A stretch of DNA of 64,000 bases from the NCBI GenBank assembly GCA_000697355.1, contig JNEN01001234.1:62001-126000 (forward strand), given 5' to 3'. The notes beneath the pieces were generated by a model, which worked only from the letters and a program-made list of their open reading frames with translations, was not told the origin of the DNA and searched no databases. The translations under genes were made by a program, and so were the position numbers. Shown piece after piece: positions 33,700 through 44,757 of this stretch (position 1 is the first letter of the stretch; each line of letters starts with the position of its first letter). The stretch is from Syncephalastrum monosporum B8922 (lineage: Eukaryota; Mucoromycota; Mucoromycetes; Mucorales; Syncephalastraceae).

Positions 33700-36388
33700 T
33701 GCTGCGACCTTAAGCTGGGTAAAAGTAAGAGAACAAGTGCTTGAAGTGTGTAAATGTAAGTTAGTCTGTGCGAGCTTGTGCAGGTGAAGTGCAGGTCAAG
33801 GACAGACGTCAAGTTGAAGGAGAAGTAAGGCAAAAAAAAATCATGCGTTTGGCGAGGATCTTGTACCTTCAGCAGCTCCGATTTTTCAAAAGTAAGAGAA
33901 ATCGCTCATTTTAGTTCAATAAAAGAAGGGATTGATATACTTACGTTGAGCTTCATTGCCTACAGACGTAACTAGTATTGATCATATCCATTGAAAATTG
34001 CATCCTCCGTGTCCTAGATATATTGTCTTGATAGCAGTAAGATAGGTGAAAGTATTACAGAAATCCAGCTATTGCACAGCCCAGCACGACATATAACAAT
34101 TAATGATTTGGACACACAGATGAAATCGTGTAATTTGACTTAGCAGATTCACCTCCTTTCTTCGTTATGGGTCGGATTAAAAATCCTGGTAAATGTTTTC
34201 GCATCAGTTTTGATCAATGAGATCAGGCACTAGTTACTGAGCGCTGTCAGATCACCCATTTTTGGAAGAGCCAAGAGAAAGGAATACAACATCAGATAAT
34301 GCTCCACTGTACACCTGGAGTGCAAACTCTTGATATTCCGGGTGCTGGAGGACCAAGTACCAAACACTCTAGGAAAGTCCATTCAACCCTGGGCTGCTAT
34401 GTTGTGGGTTTTGCTGAACTTCTAACTGTAGTCCTTCGAGGGTGGGATGGCGCGGTGATGGATGGTAAAGCTGTCAAGGCTGCTGAATTAAAGCAGCACA
34501 TAACGGCATCACCAGCTCCTCCGTTCTCTTGTTGCTCTTACATTAAAGCAGAATAAACCGAGCGACTTAGGAATTGTGAAATTCGACCTTATAGCATAGC
34601 AGTCATGCACTAATGACAAGCATTGTTCATCTCACTTTGGTCCCCTCCTATTTCATCAGATCGCGTGGGATCGTCCTGATGTCACTTGTATGTCCGCCGT
34701 TAGCTCGTTTGCCATATAATGAGGCTATAAAACAAAAAATTGACCTCTAGGCCAATATGGAGTCTATCAGGTAAAAAAGAAATTGGAGTGAGACATAGTG
34801 CTATGTTGCCTTGTTCCTTGTTCAAACTGTGCCTGGCAAACTGAGTTTTGTTTCACAACCTCAAATGAGGTAAAGATCAGACCCACAATGGCACTGTCCT
34901 TTGAGCAAACTATCGTAGAGTCAAACGAAGATTAACAAATAAAATGTAGTGTATGACATCTCTGCTGGTACTAAAGGTGTCTCTACTGGCTACGTAGAAG
35001 GTCATCGTTCGTCTGATGTATGAGGCGATGGCATATGACCATCATGCATGCGGAGCTGCGGAGTCATTTTGCCAACTTTCGTGCGATTGTCTGTGCACGG
35101 GCCATCTTTTAAGGTCACACCTTCCACACATTTTGGCAGAGCAAAAGATATCGAAGTACAAAATATCGATCTATGACAATCAAACTGAACGGTCCATATC
35201 AACAGCTCTTTATAGGGAAGAATGCTCGTACACGCGGCTATATGGAGTGGAAGAGCTAATATACAACCGAAAAATTACCTTCACGCATCGATAAACTGCA
35301 TGCAAACAATTAATGATCTGCATCTGCGATGTGGATTACGTCGTCTACCTCCCATTCCATGCTATCTCTATACTTGCATTTCTAGGAATAAAAGTTTTGT
35401 TCCATTCCTTACCGGGTCAATATCATGCATTGTCGTCAGTCACATACCTCTCCAGCATCATGCCGCGTCTTTCGTGGGCTAGGTCCATCTCTTTGATTAC
35501 CTCCAGGTGGTTGAGCTGTGAACATTCCTTTGACTTCCTCACTATGACTTGTCAGAAGAGAGCTTCTTGTATCTATCAGTCAAATTGGCCGCTGATCAAT
35601 TTCTCGCCTTTTCCGGTGCAAAATGGGAAGCTGGGATGTTCCACTTAATGTATCACGAGAGCAAACTACCAAAAAGTCCACGAGTAGCTGCGTATCTGAC
35701 TCCGGAAAGATGTGGTTGGCTCATCATCTCTGTGTGTGTACTTCGAAAAGAGAAATGATAACCCAACACAGAAACTGACACATGAGTGACATTTGGTATC
35801 AGCCCAGCGCACATGCCGCTAGCCAAACTCACCCCGGTTGACCTTGCAAAGGCTACTAGGAGAACTCCATGACTAGTAACTGGGAGGGTGTCATGTTCGT
35901 AAGAGGACGACATCGAATACGGACAAGAGAAAAACGCCGCAGAGGAAGTCGCTCCTGCCGTATGCTCCTCCTACCATTCATCTTCCTATAACGGGGGAAT
36001 TTCCCCCGGTTTCCAATGGCTTTATAGCAGCATGAAGTAGGCTGAAGAGTATAAAGTGCGGTGCAAGAAGTTGTAGCAGATCGAACCCAAGCTGAATAAA
36101 TGTCCCTTATTTTGTGTGGCTCCATGAAGAAGAAAGTGATAGAATCATATACAGCTGCAAAGACCACATTCATGTTTCTATGCTTATGTGAGCGGTTGAT
36201 TTAATGGGAGTCTTCCTGCTTAAATGACATCCAACTGAAACTCTTTTACGCAACTGTTGCAAAAAGCTGGGCTCGTCCGTTGTGGCAGGGGCGTTTCGGC
36301 GCGAACGACAAATTAAACTCAGAATGACTCCATTTATGGATAGCTAGTTTATACGCGTCCTTCTACCTCGGTCAGTTTATGCAGAGCG
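33700..36388. other. 2.7 kb intergenic region, no gene seen
   Basis: AT-rich spacer between the orphan membrane protein gene and FPG. Only short open frames are present, and none could be extended through plausible splice sites. A small GC-rich inverted repeat (CGGGGGAA/TTCCCCCG) is at 35992-36008. Confidence 0.45.
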
Positions 36389-37759
36389 ATGCCCGAGATT
36401 GCAGAAGTAAGCCATTTCGCTCTTAAATGAAGACTGTAGTAACTGGTTTAAAAGGTTGAGTATGCACGACAGAGAATACATGACAAATGCATTGGATTCA
36501 AGATCACGCACGTTGAGGCGGTAAGATCCATCATGACGATACGCACCCAGCCGTTGTGTCTATCCTATGAACACTCGAACGCTCAATGCTTCGTAGAAAG
36601 ACGATCCCCTTGTCATATCGGGCATAAGCTCGGCAGACTTCTCAAAGACTCTGGAGGGAAGGACAATTCAGGATACCACGCGACGAGGGAAATACTTTGT
36701 CCTACGTATGTATGAAACACGACACATCGTCTCCTTCTCACCTTTCCAAAAGTGCTCGACGGGAATCAGCATATTGTCGCGCATTTTGGCATGACAGGCA
36801 ACATATATGTAAGCAAGGCATACACAGTATAGTTACGCAGCCGACGATGATATCAGTTTGCAGACGAAAGGAAAGAAGGCGCGCCTTGGCCACCGCGTTT
36901 CTGGAAGGCTATCTTGACGATGGAGAAAGACGGAGCAGAGAAAGTGGTTCTGGCCTTTGATGACAGCCGGCGGCTTGGACGCATACGAATTGTCACGGGT
37001 GACCCTCTTACGCAGCCTCCCATTTCCAAGCTTGGCTTTGATCCGCTCGTCAATCATCCAGACAAAGACACGTTCACGGCGCTCGTACAGAAACGCAACA
37101 TGCCAATCAAAGCACTCTTGCTTGACCAAAGCTTTTCAGCGCAAGTATCGCTAGCCGCTCAAAAGCACTTGAACTGATCATCTCATTATTGCAGTGGTGT
37201 AGGTAACTGGGTGGCAGACGAAATACTGTACCATTCTCGGTTGCACCCTGGGCAATATGCAAACACTCTGTCAAGCGACCAGTGCGATACACTCCGGACA
37301 GAAATAGAGCGCGTATGCCAAATTGCAGTGGAAGCCGAAGCAGACTCTTCCAAATTCCCAGAAGACTGGCTTATGGCCTACCGATGGAAGAAGGGCAAGG
37401 GCAAAGGCGGTGGCAAACTGCCGAACGGACACAAACTTGACTTCATTACGGTAAGCGCTGACATTTTCTTCGAGGTGCGATAGTCTTAAATGAATGCCAT
37501 CGCGGATGCTGTGCTATAGGTCGGAGGAAGGACAAGTGCGTATGTACCTGCTTTACAAAAACTTTCTGGGAGCAGTTCTCAGAAGCAGAAAAAGAAGAGG
37601 AACTCGGCTGATGGTGGGGAGGATGATTCAAAAAAGAAGGGTAAAGCTAAGAAGACGAAGAAGGACAGTGGGCATGATGAAGAGGCAGAAGAAGTGATAG
37701 TGCCCAAGGCGGAATCACGTGCAGACAGATATCTGAGGCGATCAGAGACGAAGAAATAA
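36389..37759 (+). CDS. FPG1: Formamidopyrimidine-DNA glycosylase, plant/fungal type
   Basis: A bifunctional base-excision repair glycosylase/AP lyase that removes oxidised purines such as FapyG; plant and fungal members act poorly on 8-oxoG. Seven exons: 36389-36406, 36455-36520, 36597-36705, 36753-36808, 36857-37140, 37195-37450 and 37520-37759 (1029 nt, 342 aa). The protein starts MPEIAEVEYARQR, giving the invariant Pro2 nucleophile and Glu3. Later come TTRRGKY, HFGMTGN, SKLGFDPL and the helix-two-turn-helix with LLLDQ and GVGNWVADEILYHSR. The C-terminal zinc finger of bacterial Fpg is absent, as in plant FPG. A Lys-rich tail follows (QKQKKKRNSADGG to the end), a likely nuclear targeting region. 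Intron 5 begins GCAAGT, a GC-AG intron; only this junction keeps the conserved A-G-V-G-N motif in frame. The very short first exon (18 nt) is supported by the essential MPE. Confidence 0.92.
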
Positions 37760-37992
37760 TTCATGGTCTCGCCGTCCACCTTGAATGTCTTGTTCAATAA
37801 ATTCTATATGTATCGCATCACTTTACCGCTCTAAGGTGAGTTTTCTTGCAGGATCTTTGTTGGGTAAGACCATGCATAAAAGTGCGAAAAGAACTGCGTA
37901 CCGAACAGGAAATAGTATGCATTCTTTCGAAACAACCTAAAAATATAAAATGTTTTGTAACCCGGCTCAAAGATTTTAAGCACTAAATCACC

Positions 37993-38874
37993 ATGCACCC
38001 AGCCGTCTTTGCTTTGGGTGTTGTCGCCCTCTCGGCCTATTATGTTAAGCACAAGAGAAACCAGGCTCGGCCGGCAAAAGTGGGAGTCAAAGAAGAACGT
38101 GTTTTGCTGATCGGCTGCTCATCTGGCATTGGCCGTGCGCTCGCGATTGCTTATGCCATCCGGGGTGCCCATTTAACCTTGTTTGCGCGTCGCGCCGAAT
38201 TACTCGAGACCCTGAAGCAGGAATGCAAAGCCAAAGGAGCAGCTTCGGTTGCCGTAGTTGCGGGTGATGTTACTGATACAACAGCTATGCAAAAATTGGC
38301 GACTCAGACACACCAGGACGGACTTGATACTGTGGTGTATTGTGCCGGTTTAATCAGTGTGCGACCTTTTATGGAGAGCAGGGCAACCGACGAAGCTATT
38401 GAGAACATCACCAAAGTCAACTATACATCGGCGGTCGTTTCCGCACGTTTGTTTGTTCCCATATTGCTGCGATCGTCGAAAGCGCCGAACTTCATGGTGA
38501 TATCGTCCATGGCTGGTAAGGTGGGTGCCCCGACACGCGCCCTCTACGCTGGTTCGAAGCACGCGCTTCATGGCTTTTTCGACTCGCTTCGCGTGGAAGT
38601 CAAAGACCTGCACGTTGGACTAGTCTGTCCTGCGACGGTGGATACGGATCTGCGACAGACCGCAGTCGACTTGAACAACGACTCGACAAATATTGCTGGA
38701 TCAACGAAAGGAAAGCTGAGCCCCCAGGCCGTGGCCCAACGCATCATCCAAGCCTCGGACAAACAGGAGCGGGAAGTTTATATACCTGCTTACTTCGGCT
38801 ATCTCGCTCTTTGGGCCAAGTTGCTCGCCAGTTCCTGGGTCGACTGGGCTGCTGCTCGAAAATATTCCCAGTAA
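37993..38874 (+). CDS. Membrane-anchored short-chain dehydrogenase/reductase
   Basis: Single-exon SDR of 293 aa. Residues 3-18 form a short hydrophobic N-terminal anchor followed by a basic KHKRN stretch, as in ER-membrane SDRs. The NAD(P) Rossmann motif is GCSSGIG at residues 41-47. The VYCAG motif (116-119) replaces the usual NNAG. The active site has Ser171/172 (VISSMAG) with Tyr185 and Lys189 (YAGSK). A downstream CPATVDTDL replaces the common PGxVxT. Arg residues after the first beta-alpha-beta unit (FARRAE) favour NADP. The overall pattern resembles the 11-beta-HSD/DHRS7-type microsomal group acting on steroids, lipids or retinoids, but the substrate cannot be set from sequence. It lies 233 bp downstream of FPG on the same strand, with its own spacer. 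Confidence 0.9.
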   Translation: MHPAVFALGVVALSAYYVKHKRNQARPAKVGVKEERVLLIGCSSGIGRALAIAYAIRGAHLTLFARRAELLETLKQECKAKGAASVAVVAGDVTDTTAMQKLATQTHQDGLDTVVYCAGLISVRPFMESRATDEAIENITKVNYTSAVVSARLFVPILLRSSKAPNFMVISSMAGKVGAPTRALYAGSKHALHGFFDSLRVEVKDLHVGLVCPATVDTDLRQTAVDLNNDSTNIAGSTKGKLSPQAVAQRIIQASDKQEREVYIPAYFGYLALWAKLLASSWVDWAAARKYSQ

Positions 38875-38894
38875 CAGCCCCCTCCCCCTATTTT

Positions 38895-38902
38895 TATATA
38901 AG
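38895..38902 (+). promoter_or_regulatory. TATA-like element upstream of small surface protein gene
   Basis: TATATAAG lies about 150 bp upstream of the start codon at 39052 and just after the stop codon of the SDR gene. A pyrimidine-rich stretch lies between it and the ATG. Position and match are plausible; function is inferred. Confidence 0.4.
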
Positions 38903-39051
38903 TAGACTGTTCACTCCTGTGCCTTCGCGTCTCCTCACCCCATCTATCAAAACACTCCGCAACTCTCTTGTAGGCGAGACTGCATGCATTTTATTTTCTT
39001 TTCCCTCTTCCTCTTTCTTTTCTCTGTTTCTTTTATAAACAAAGCAAATAT

Positions 39052-39495
39052 ATGCACATCTCTTGGTTTCTCGTCTTCGCGCTCACGTTCGGCGGAGTTC
39101 TCGCTCAGCAAGACCAAGATCGAGAATCTAGTTTACCGAGCCCGACACCGGCAGCATCGGCGACGTCGCCCAGTGGGAGCGCTTCTCCGCCAGCCAGTAC
39201 GGGAATGACGGCCGCAACTCGCAGCGATGAGACTACTGTAAACAGCAGTAGCATGACTGGCACCTACTCACCTTCACCCTCTACATTTGTGCTGACCCAC
39301 CTTCCGAGCTCGAATGCTGGCAGCTCCTCGACCTATTCCAGCTTCCACCCATCCCAATCTGCACCTTATCCGGATGACACCATTGGCAAAAATGGAAAAC
39401 TACAAGTCTCGCCTGCACCGCCCCTTTCTTACTACTCAATACCCTGTCTAATTGTCATCTTCTCGACCCTTTGGGTCCTGTGTCACATTATTTAA
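39052..39495 (+). CDS. Small Ser/Thr/Pro-rich secreted or GPI-type surface protein
   Basis: 147 aa. A signal peptide (MHISWFLVFALTFGGVLAQ) is followed by about 100 residues very rich in Ser, Thr and Pro, expected to be heavily O-mannosylated. The C-terminus is a hydrophobic helix (YSIPCLIVIFSTLWVLCHII) ending at the stop codon. Signal peptide plus a C-terminal hydrophobic end fits a GPI-anchored wall protein or a type I membrane stalk. A classic small omega site before the helix is not obvious, so simple membrane anchoring is possible. No family was recognised. Such proteins evolve fast, so lack of homologues would not argue against the gene. Confidence 0.7.
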   Translation: MHISWFLVFALTFGGVLAQQDQDRESSLPSPTPAASATSPSGSASPPASTGMTAATRSDETTVNSSSMTGTYSPSPSTFVLTHLPSSNAGSSSTYSSFHPSQSAPYPDDTIGKNGKLQVSPAPPLSYYSIPCLIVIFSTLWVLCHII

Positions 39496-41090
39496 AACAC
39501 GTACTCAGACATTTTGCCATTATTTTATTTGATCAAACCCTCCCGCTGTTGTGTATGTACAAATTCCTCTTACGTCTTTTCTCTCTGACCTGATTGCTTC
39601 ATGTTTGATTGGATGAATCTGCTCAGAACAGAGTCATCCGCGATTTAGTTCGCTTGTCTAGGCCCTTCAGCCAAGATTTGTGCTCTTAATACAGTATTCT
39701 TTCTTTGCCCGCTGTTGCTTGTACGACATGGTTAGAATATATGTTTCGACATCCTGCGAAATAACGCATCTTATTATGTAAGGCACTGAGAAGTAGATTC
39801 GAACCAAGTAATTGTAGTAAAGACTACAAGGAAATATTCACTGAACGATACATCGTGTAATAAACGAGGCCAGATATTCTCACAAGAAGGCTCCATTTCT
39901 CTTATCATTTGCTTAATTTACACAAGGCAAGACCGAGACGAACGCGAATCGGCGGACCAGTGATGTGTGTTCGCATAATGATACGATTATGGACGCATTG
40001 AAGTCATTGCGGAAAAAGACGAATAAATTGTGATAAAACTCTTTCAATCATGCCTACCGCGTTTATCGTCAGATTTTACCTTTTTTTCTTTCTCAAAGAT
40101 AATCGAGCATGCAAAAATCATAGGAAAGAAGAGCCGATTCTTGCTACATGTTAAATATCGCATGTGTTTTCTGGGATATTTGACGATAATCTCAACGTGT
40201 CGTGGTATTGTGTACAGCACATAAGCTGACAGCAATCCACGAATATTTTACGGACAGTTTTCCAAGTAATTGTCTCGAGTATTCGTTACTGGTCAAGGTA
40301 TGATCGTTTGTCTTTAATTTGAGGAGGACGTCCGACTATGGTGAAGAGGTAACTGTGCACCAAGGGGGTACGGTCTCGCCAGCGTGAAGAGCCAAACCGT
40401 ACCGGAAATAATTTTGATTGGATATGAATCATGGAAAGTGTGCCTTTTATTATTCGATTGCGCATGTCTAAGCTTGGTTTTGATTCACTTGCGCAACCGC
40501 CGAAAAAGTTCAGGGGTGGCCTTATCGCGCTTCTCAGCTTTTTATTTTGGAACTTTCTGCTTATGCTAACACCGTGTCAAAAGTCATATTTTTCTGAGCC
40601 AAAGATGATATATACTCTTTGCAGAAAATACAACAGAGTATGCCTATTTCCCCTTCCATTTTTGGCTCCATTACGCTCTTTGTTCTGGCGCTTGGGATCT
40701 TATAACGACGAGACTTTATAGGAATAGATTTACAATGGATATGGTCTGTTGTGCACAAACATCATCTGCATATTTAAAGAATATTGAGACTGTTTCCCGG
40801 CTAAGGCAAAGGAACGAATAATGTTCTTTAAACCGATTGAATCAAGAAGATATAGTCAAGTTAAGACAAGAAAAAGTTGTTCGAAAGCGATCTGAAAAAG
40901 GCAAATGGCATGCCTCTTGGGGCTATTTTTGATTGGACCTTTTGCTGGCAGTTCCCCCCATTTCAGTGCTGGTGACACAAAAATCCTCAAAAAATAACCC
41001 CGATGCCTTTTTTTTGCGTTTTGAAATGCGAATGCAGCTAAAAGCATTCTGCTTTTTTTTTTTTACTCGTTTCATATATCATAAAGTATT
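39496..41090. other. 1.6 kb AT-rich intergenic region, no gene seen
   Basis: Spacer between the small surface protein gene and the CDKN3-like gene. Open frames are short and AT-driven. It should hold the terminator of the former and, in its last few hundred bases, the promoter of the latter. Confidence 0.45.
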
Positions 41091-41180
41091 ATGTCTTCTG
41101 CAGACTCGCTGCCTCCACAGATAACCACAAGTCCAGCCGTGTCAGAGAAGGCTGGAGACTTAATACTACCACACAAAGCA

Positions 41181-41212
<32 letters not shown>

Positions 41213-42526
41213 AGCTGCAGCTACGGCGGTGACGGAGGATACCAAGGCAACGCACAGCCATAACCATAGCCACCACGCTCCACGATCGGTTCCCAAGACT
41301 TCCATCAGCCATCCCATAAAGTAATGCTCTGCCCCCACACCTTATGACTCCACAACCCTTGTCTGTGTACACAAGATGTTAACCTCCTTGGGTACGTTGT
41401 GTTGTTGTAGTATAAGCTGGGTGGTACCCTCCGAGTATCTGTCATTACTTTCATGCTGCGATCTGCCTGATGACATTGATCTCTATGATCTCACCGATCC
41501 TGCTATTGAGCTTCAGCTTGCCACCCACCTTGCAAAGACGCAGCAGCTCCACGAACAGCCGCTGCACTCGCTTGGGAACCTCGCCCTTTCGTCCTGTCCC
41601 GGCAAAAAAGTACGCCTGTCAGGCCCCGTTCGCGGACGAGCTGCGATCAACCGCGACCTTGACCTGGATTTTGCCAGAATGCGCTCGTTTGGTATTACGG
41701 CCATTGTATGGTAAGCTGAACGTTTTTTTTTTTTCTTTGCATCGAATTATGGACTAACTCTGTAAATAATCTTATGCTCATAGTTGCCTCGATGATCACG
41801 AACTAGAATTCCTCGGTGCGCCGTGGTCAAGCTACACCGAAGCAGCAGCAAGAAACGGCATGCAGGTCATCCGTCTACCCATGGTCGAAGGAAGTTGCCC
41901 AGATACCATTGAAGAAATCGATGCTGCTGTCCAGTTTGCAAATTCCAAGATTCGGCTCGGTGAGAACGTGCTGGCACACTGTCGAGGAGGTAGGCAAAGA
42001 AAATATATGTTTATATTATAAAACGCATGTGCCTAATATAATACTAGGCGTCGGACGAGCAGGCTTGTTCGCATGCTGTTGGCTCTTGAAAAATTTGTAC
42101 TGCCTTTCGGCGGAACGAGCTATCCGATACATCCGGATAAGACGAAGCCCCAAGGCGATCGAGACCATGCGACAGGCCGAGTTCATCATTCATTACTCAC
42201 AATATGTGGGCGAATCGGTTGACCAACGCACAGCGCTGCGACCGGAACTCATGAGAAACAACTATGCCGCCCTCTCCGCACCTTCCTTACTGGAACATTA
42301 CCCATCGACGCAACAGCAGTCTAAATACCCAAGTCCCGATTTAGGATTAGTGCCTCCTCCATCGAAGCCTTTACTCATGTGCCACACCGATTACACTCTG
42401 TCTGTACCCACACTCGCTGATATTTCGTACCTTGAACGCACCATGCGAAGTAGTCGCTCCGAGCTGGCCTGTCCCATAGAATCCCCCTCTCTTCCCTTGT
42501 CTACAGCAGATCATCACTCTAATTAA
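41091..42526 (+). CDS. CDKN3/KAP-like dual-specificity protein phosphatase
   Basis: Four exons: 41091-41320, 41411-41710, 41784-41989 and 42048-42526 (1215 nt, 404 aa). The N-terminal 75 residues are low-complexity, with a run of about 13 alanines and a His-rich stretch. The catalytic core runs from about 77 to 300. Beta-strand entry is NISWVVPSEYL, then LSSCPGKK and DLDFARMRSFGITAIV lead to CLDDHELEFLG, LPMVEGSCPDT and the P-loop HCRGGVGR, with Cys243 and Arg249 of the HCX5R motif. RRSPKAIETMRQAEF follows, as in human KAP (RGSGAIQTIKQ). KAP dephosphorylates the T-loop threonine of CDK2; here a role in CDK/cell-cycle control is inferred from the family. The general-acid Asp is probably the one in EGSCPD. 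The C-terminal 100 residues are disordered. The first acceptor (41410) was chosen because it restores the conserved N-I-S-W entry. Confidence 0.85.
41184..41222 (+). repeat. GCT/GCA microsatellite encoding poly-alanine
   Basis: Tandem CTG-type triplets read in the GCT frame give about 13 consecutive alanines in the N-terminal tail of the CDKN3-like phosphatase. Confidence 0.9.
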
Positions 42527-43836
42527 ACTAAGCCCGCTATTCTCTCCCTACATAAGCATAAAAAATGCATAAATGTAAACAAAAATGTGACACTATATAA
42601 CCGTACACGTGGCCCATGGATCGTTGTTCGCTCATTCGATATATACAGATTCATGCCCTATTTGGAGGTTGAGGGTGCTTTAATCCCCGACATCGCCTCG
42701 CGCAGGTTTTAAAGGCTTAAGCTTGCGGTGGTGTTTCCAAACTTTTTCAGGGCTTTCCGGCCATTTGATCCTTTTCCCTTCTTCTCTTGACATTCATTCT
42801 GACATTTCGAGCCATAGCTTCTGGAACTTCTGCGTCTGTCTTCTGCAAAATTTCGAGGTGGAGCATGTTCACCTGCCTTGCGCATGTTGGTAGTGCAGAA
42901 GAACAAGCAGGTCCGTAATTGACAACCCATCAAATTTATAATCTATTCAATTGCTATTCTGTGTTTTTTTTTCGCTTCGAAGCTCTATTCTCGCGTACTG
43001 AAAGGCACTTTTTTCACGTACCTAAGCAGCTGTAGCGCTGACATGTTCTCACGGCGCATGACCACCATCTTCACCTGTGCATTTGCAGCTGAGAAAACGA
43101 AATAATGGTAAACTTCACCATACTAGATGCCCAATTACTCCCTGAGTACATAGACAAGCAGTAGTTACCAGATCAAAGCTTTCGTCGCGCGTGTGTAGCT
43201 TGCGCGTAAATTTGGATCTTCCTCTTCACTCTATTATACTTCTTCTGCTTCAATAGTATTAAAACGTAAGCCATGCAGAAATCAAAAATAGCTCTTCCTG
43301 TGCAAATGTTGCAAACTAGTTTGCTTTTGAGAATATTTGCGCAATGTGCAGCAATATGCCTGTGCTGATATTAACGCCAGTCGCATCCATTGGACAGCAT
43401 TCGGGGAGGCCCCAGGTCGTAGCCGATCCCAGAAGTTGGGCAGCCAAAAGCTTAGACAGTGGGAATAACAGCGAATATTAGCACACTAAGATGCTTCGGT
43501 GTCTCCAGTAAGTACTACAGTATGTCTAACAAAGTGAAAAAGAAAAACGCCAAATGAGTTTCCATTGCCTTGGGTAGATATAATCACGACAGATCAGTCT
43601 TCCATTGCGAAAGCGTAAAAGAGAGGTGGTAAAGAACCATGTTGCTTTGTATATCGCTTTATGTAAGTTTTAAAAGCAATACAAGATTATGTACATAGAG
43701 CGGATGAGAACCCCTTAATGTAACGACATGATATAGTTTTTTATGGTGGATTTCATTTACAATGGGTTGCGACGAAAGAATATGTTCCGCGCAGTGGAAA
43801 TTTTTCTCCGGCTCCTCTTGACAGCTCAAGGAAAAT
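42527..43836. other. Intergenic region holding one candidate small minus-strand gene
   Basis: 1.3 kb spacer. The 3' flank of the CDKN3-like gene and the promoter of fRMsr lie at the two ends. The middle holds splice-consistent minus-strand exons, listed separately. Otherwise AT-rich with nothing recognised. Confidence 0.45.
42747..43225 (-). CDS. Candidate small multi-exon gene, unrecognised (5' end not resolved)
   Basis: Three minus-strand segments join in one frame with canonical GT-AG borders. Exon A ends at 43169 before GTAACT, exon B is 43074-43022 before GTACGT, and exon C is 42876-42747 ending in TGA. The joined protein reads ...KLHTRDESFDL / VKMVVMRRENMSALQLLR / QVNMLHLEILQKTDAEV and ends RREKDQMAGKP. 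The composition is helical, charged and free of low complexity, unlike chance translations in this AT-rich spacer. The start and any upstream exon could not be fixed; the given 5' limit is approximate. No family was recognised. Other splice combinations in this stretch are possible, so this stays a candidate. Confidence 0.33.
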
Positions 43837-44757
43837 ATGTTTGATCTCGCCATTGATCCCAAGTTATCCAAAGAAGACTTCTACGCTGAGCTTCTCGAGC
43901 AAATAACGGCCGTCATTGCCGGTCAAACAAACTGGGTATTCTTAACTTGGAGCCTTAGAAAGCTGGTGATTGACTCTTTCTAATCTCTGCAGATGACCAA
44001 TCTGGCGAATGCGTCGGCTGTGATTTACCATAGCATGCGCGCCTTGGAGCACTTTCAGCGGAAGCCGATTAACTGGGCCGGCTTTTATCTGACGATGGAA
44101 GAGGGTAAACTACTCTTGGGCCCTTTCCAGGGCAAGGTAAGGCACGGTGCACAAAAAAGGGAAACGGCGCGCGCACAGCACATACGGCGCCCGCGCAGGG
44201 GAAATGAGGGATGAAAGGAGGCCTGGAGTCCGTCAGGAAAGGAACGGCTGGCAAACAGACCAACGCATCTACGATCATATATATTATATATATATGTGTG
44301 TGTGTATGTTGGGAAAGGAGAGCGATCATTCAGTGCAGCAAACGGAAGCGAAGGCTAACACCAACGTTTGAAAAAGGTGGCATGCACTGAAATCAAGTTT
44401 GGACACGGCGTATGCGGTGCAGCAGCATCCGAGCGTGTTACCCAAGTCGTCAAAGATGTTCATGCCTTTCCCGGGCATATTGCCTGCGATTCTGCCTCGA
44501 ACTCAGAGATCGTCGTTCCAATGATTTTCGATAACGTAAGTCTGCCTTTATATTTCCGGCATATCGGTAAAATGTCTCATCATTTCCCTTGTAACTTACG
44601 CTACCAATGGTGATTTCAACAGCGACTGATTGGCGTGCTTGATATCGATTGCGAACAGGTCGAGGGTTTTGACGACCGCGACCGTGCTGGCTTGGAGGCC
44701 ATTGTGGATGTCCTCGTCAAGGGCTGTTCGTGGCCGCATGTATCCATCTTCATGTAA
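43837..44757 (+). CDS. Free methionine-(R)-sulfoxide reductase (fRMsr), GAF domain
   Basis: Four exons: 43837-43935, 43993-44136, 44377-44535 and 44623-44757 (537 nt, 178 aa). The length fits yeast fRMsr (180 aa). The enzyme reduces free L-methionine-R-sulfoxide using thioredoxin and protects against oxidative stress in the cytosol. The single GAF domain reads NWAGFYLTMEEGKLLLGPFQGK, then VACTEIKFGHGVCGAAA, HIACDSASNSEIVVP and LIGVLDIDCEQVEGFDDRD. Cys84, Cys94 and Cys118 have the same spacing (10 and 24) as the catalytic and resolving cysteines of yeast fRMsr, so activity is expected. Intron 2 is long for this locus (240 nt) and contains a short TA/TG-rich stretch. The start MFDLAIDPKLSKEDFY is the only Met before the first donor. 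Confidence 0.92.

Noticed and set aside
35992..36008. GGGGGAATTTCCCCC-type inverted repeat resembling an animal NF-kB site
   Set aside because: Fungi lack NF-kB, the site is single, and it is too short to be distinguished from chance.
36035..36100. GGGTTCGATCT on the minus strand, similar to a tRNA B box
   Set aside because: No pairing T-stem and no acceptor stem could be drawn.
39785..39860. GGTTCGAATCT on the minus strand, similar to a tRNA B box
   Set aside because: The flanking bases cannot form a T-stem or an acceptor stem, and no A box lies at the right distance.
40431..40520. Short resemblance (SKLGFDSL) to the SKLGFDPL segment of the nearby FPG
   Set aside because: Similarity is confined to about 30 bp and the flanks do not match; a relic copy cannot be supported.
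43400..43460. Stretch with weak similarity to the 3' half of a 5S rRNA (CCCAGAAGTTGGG)
   Set aside because: Remaining 5S helices and the internal promoter order are absent.
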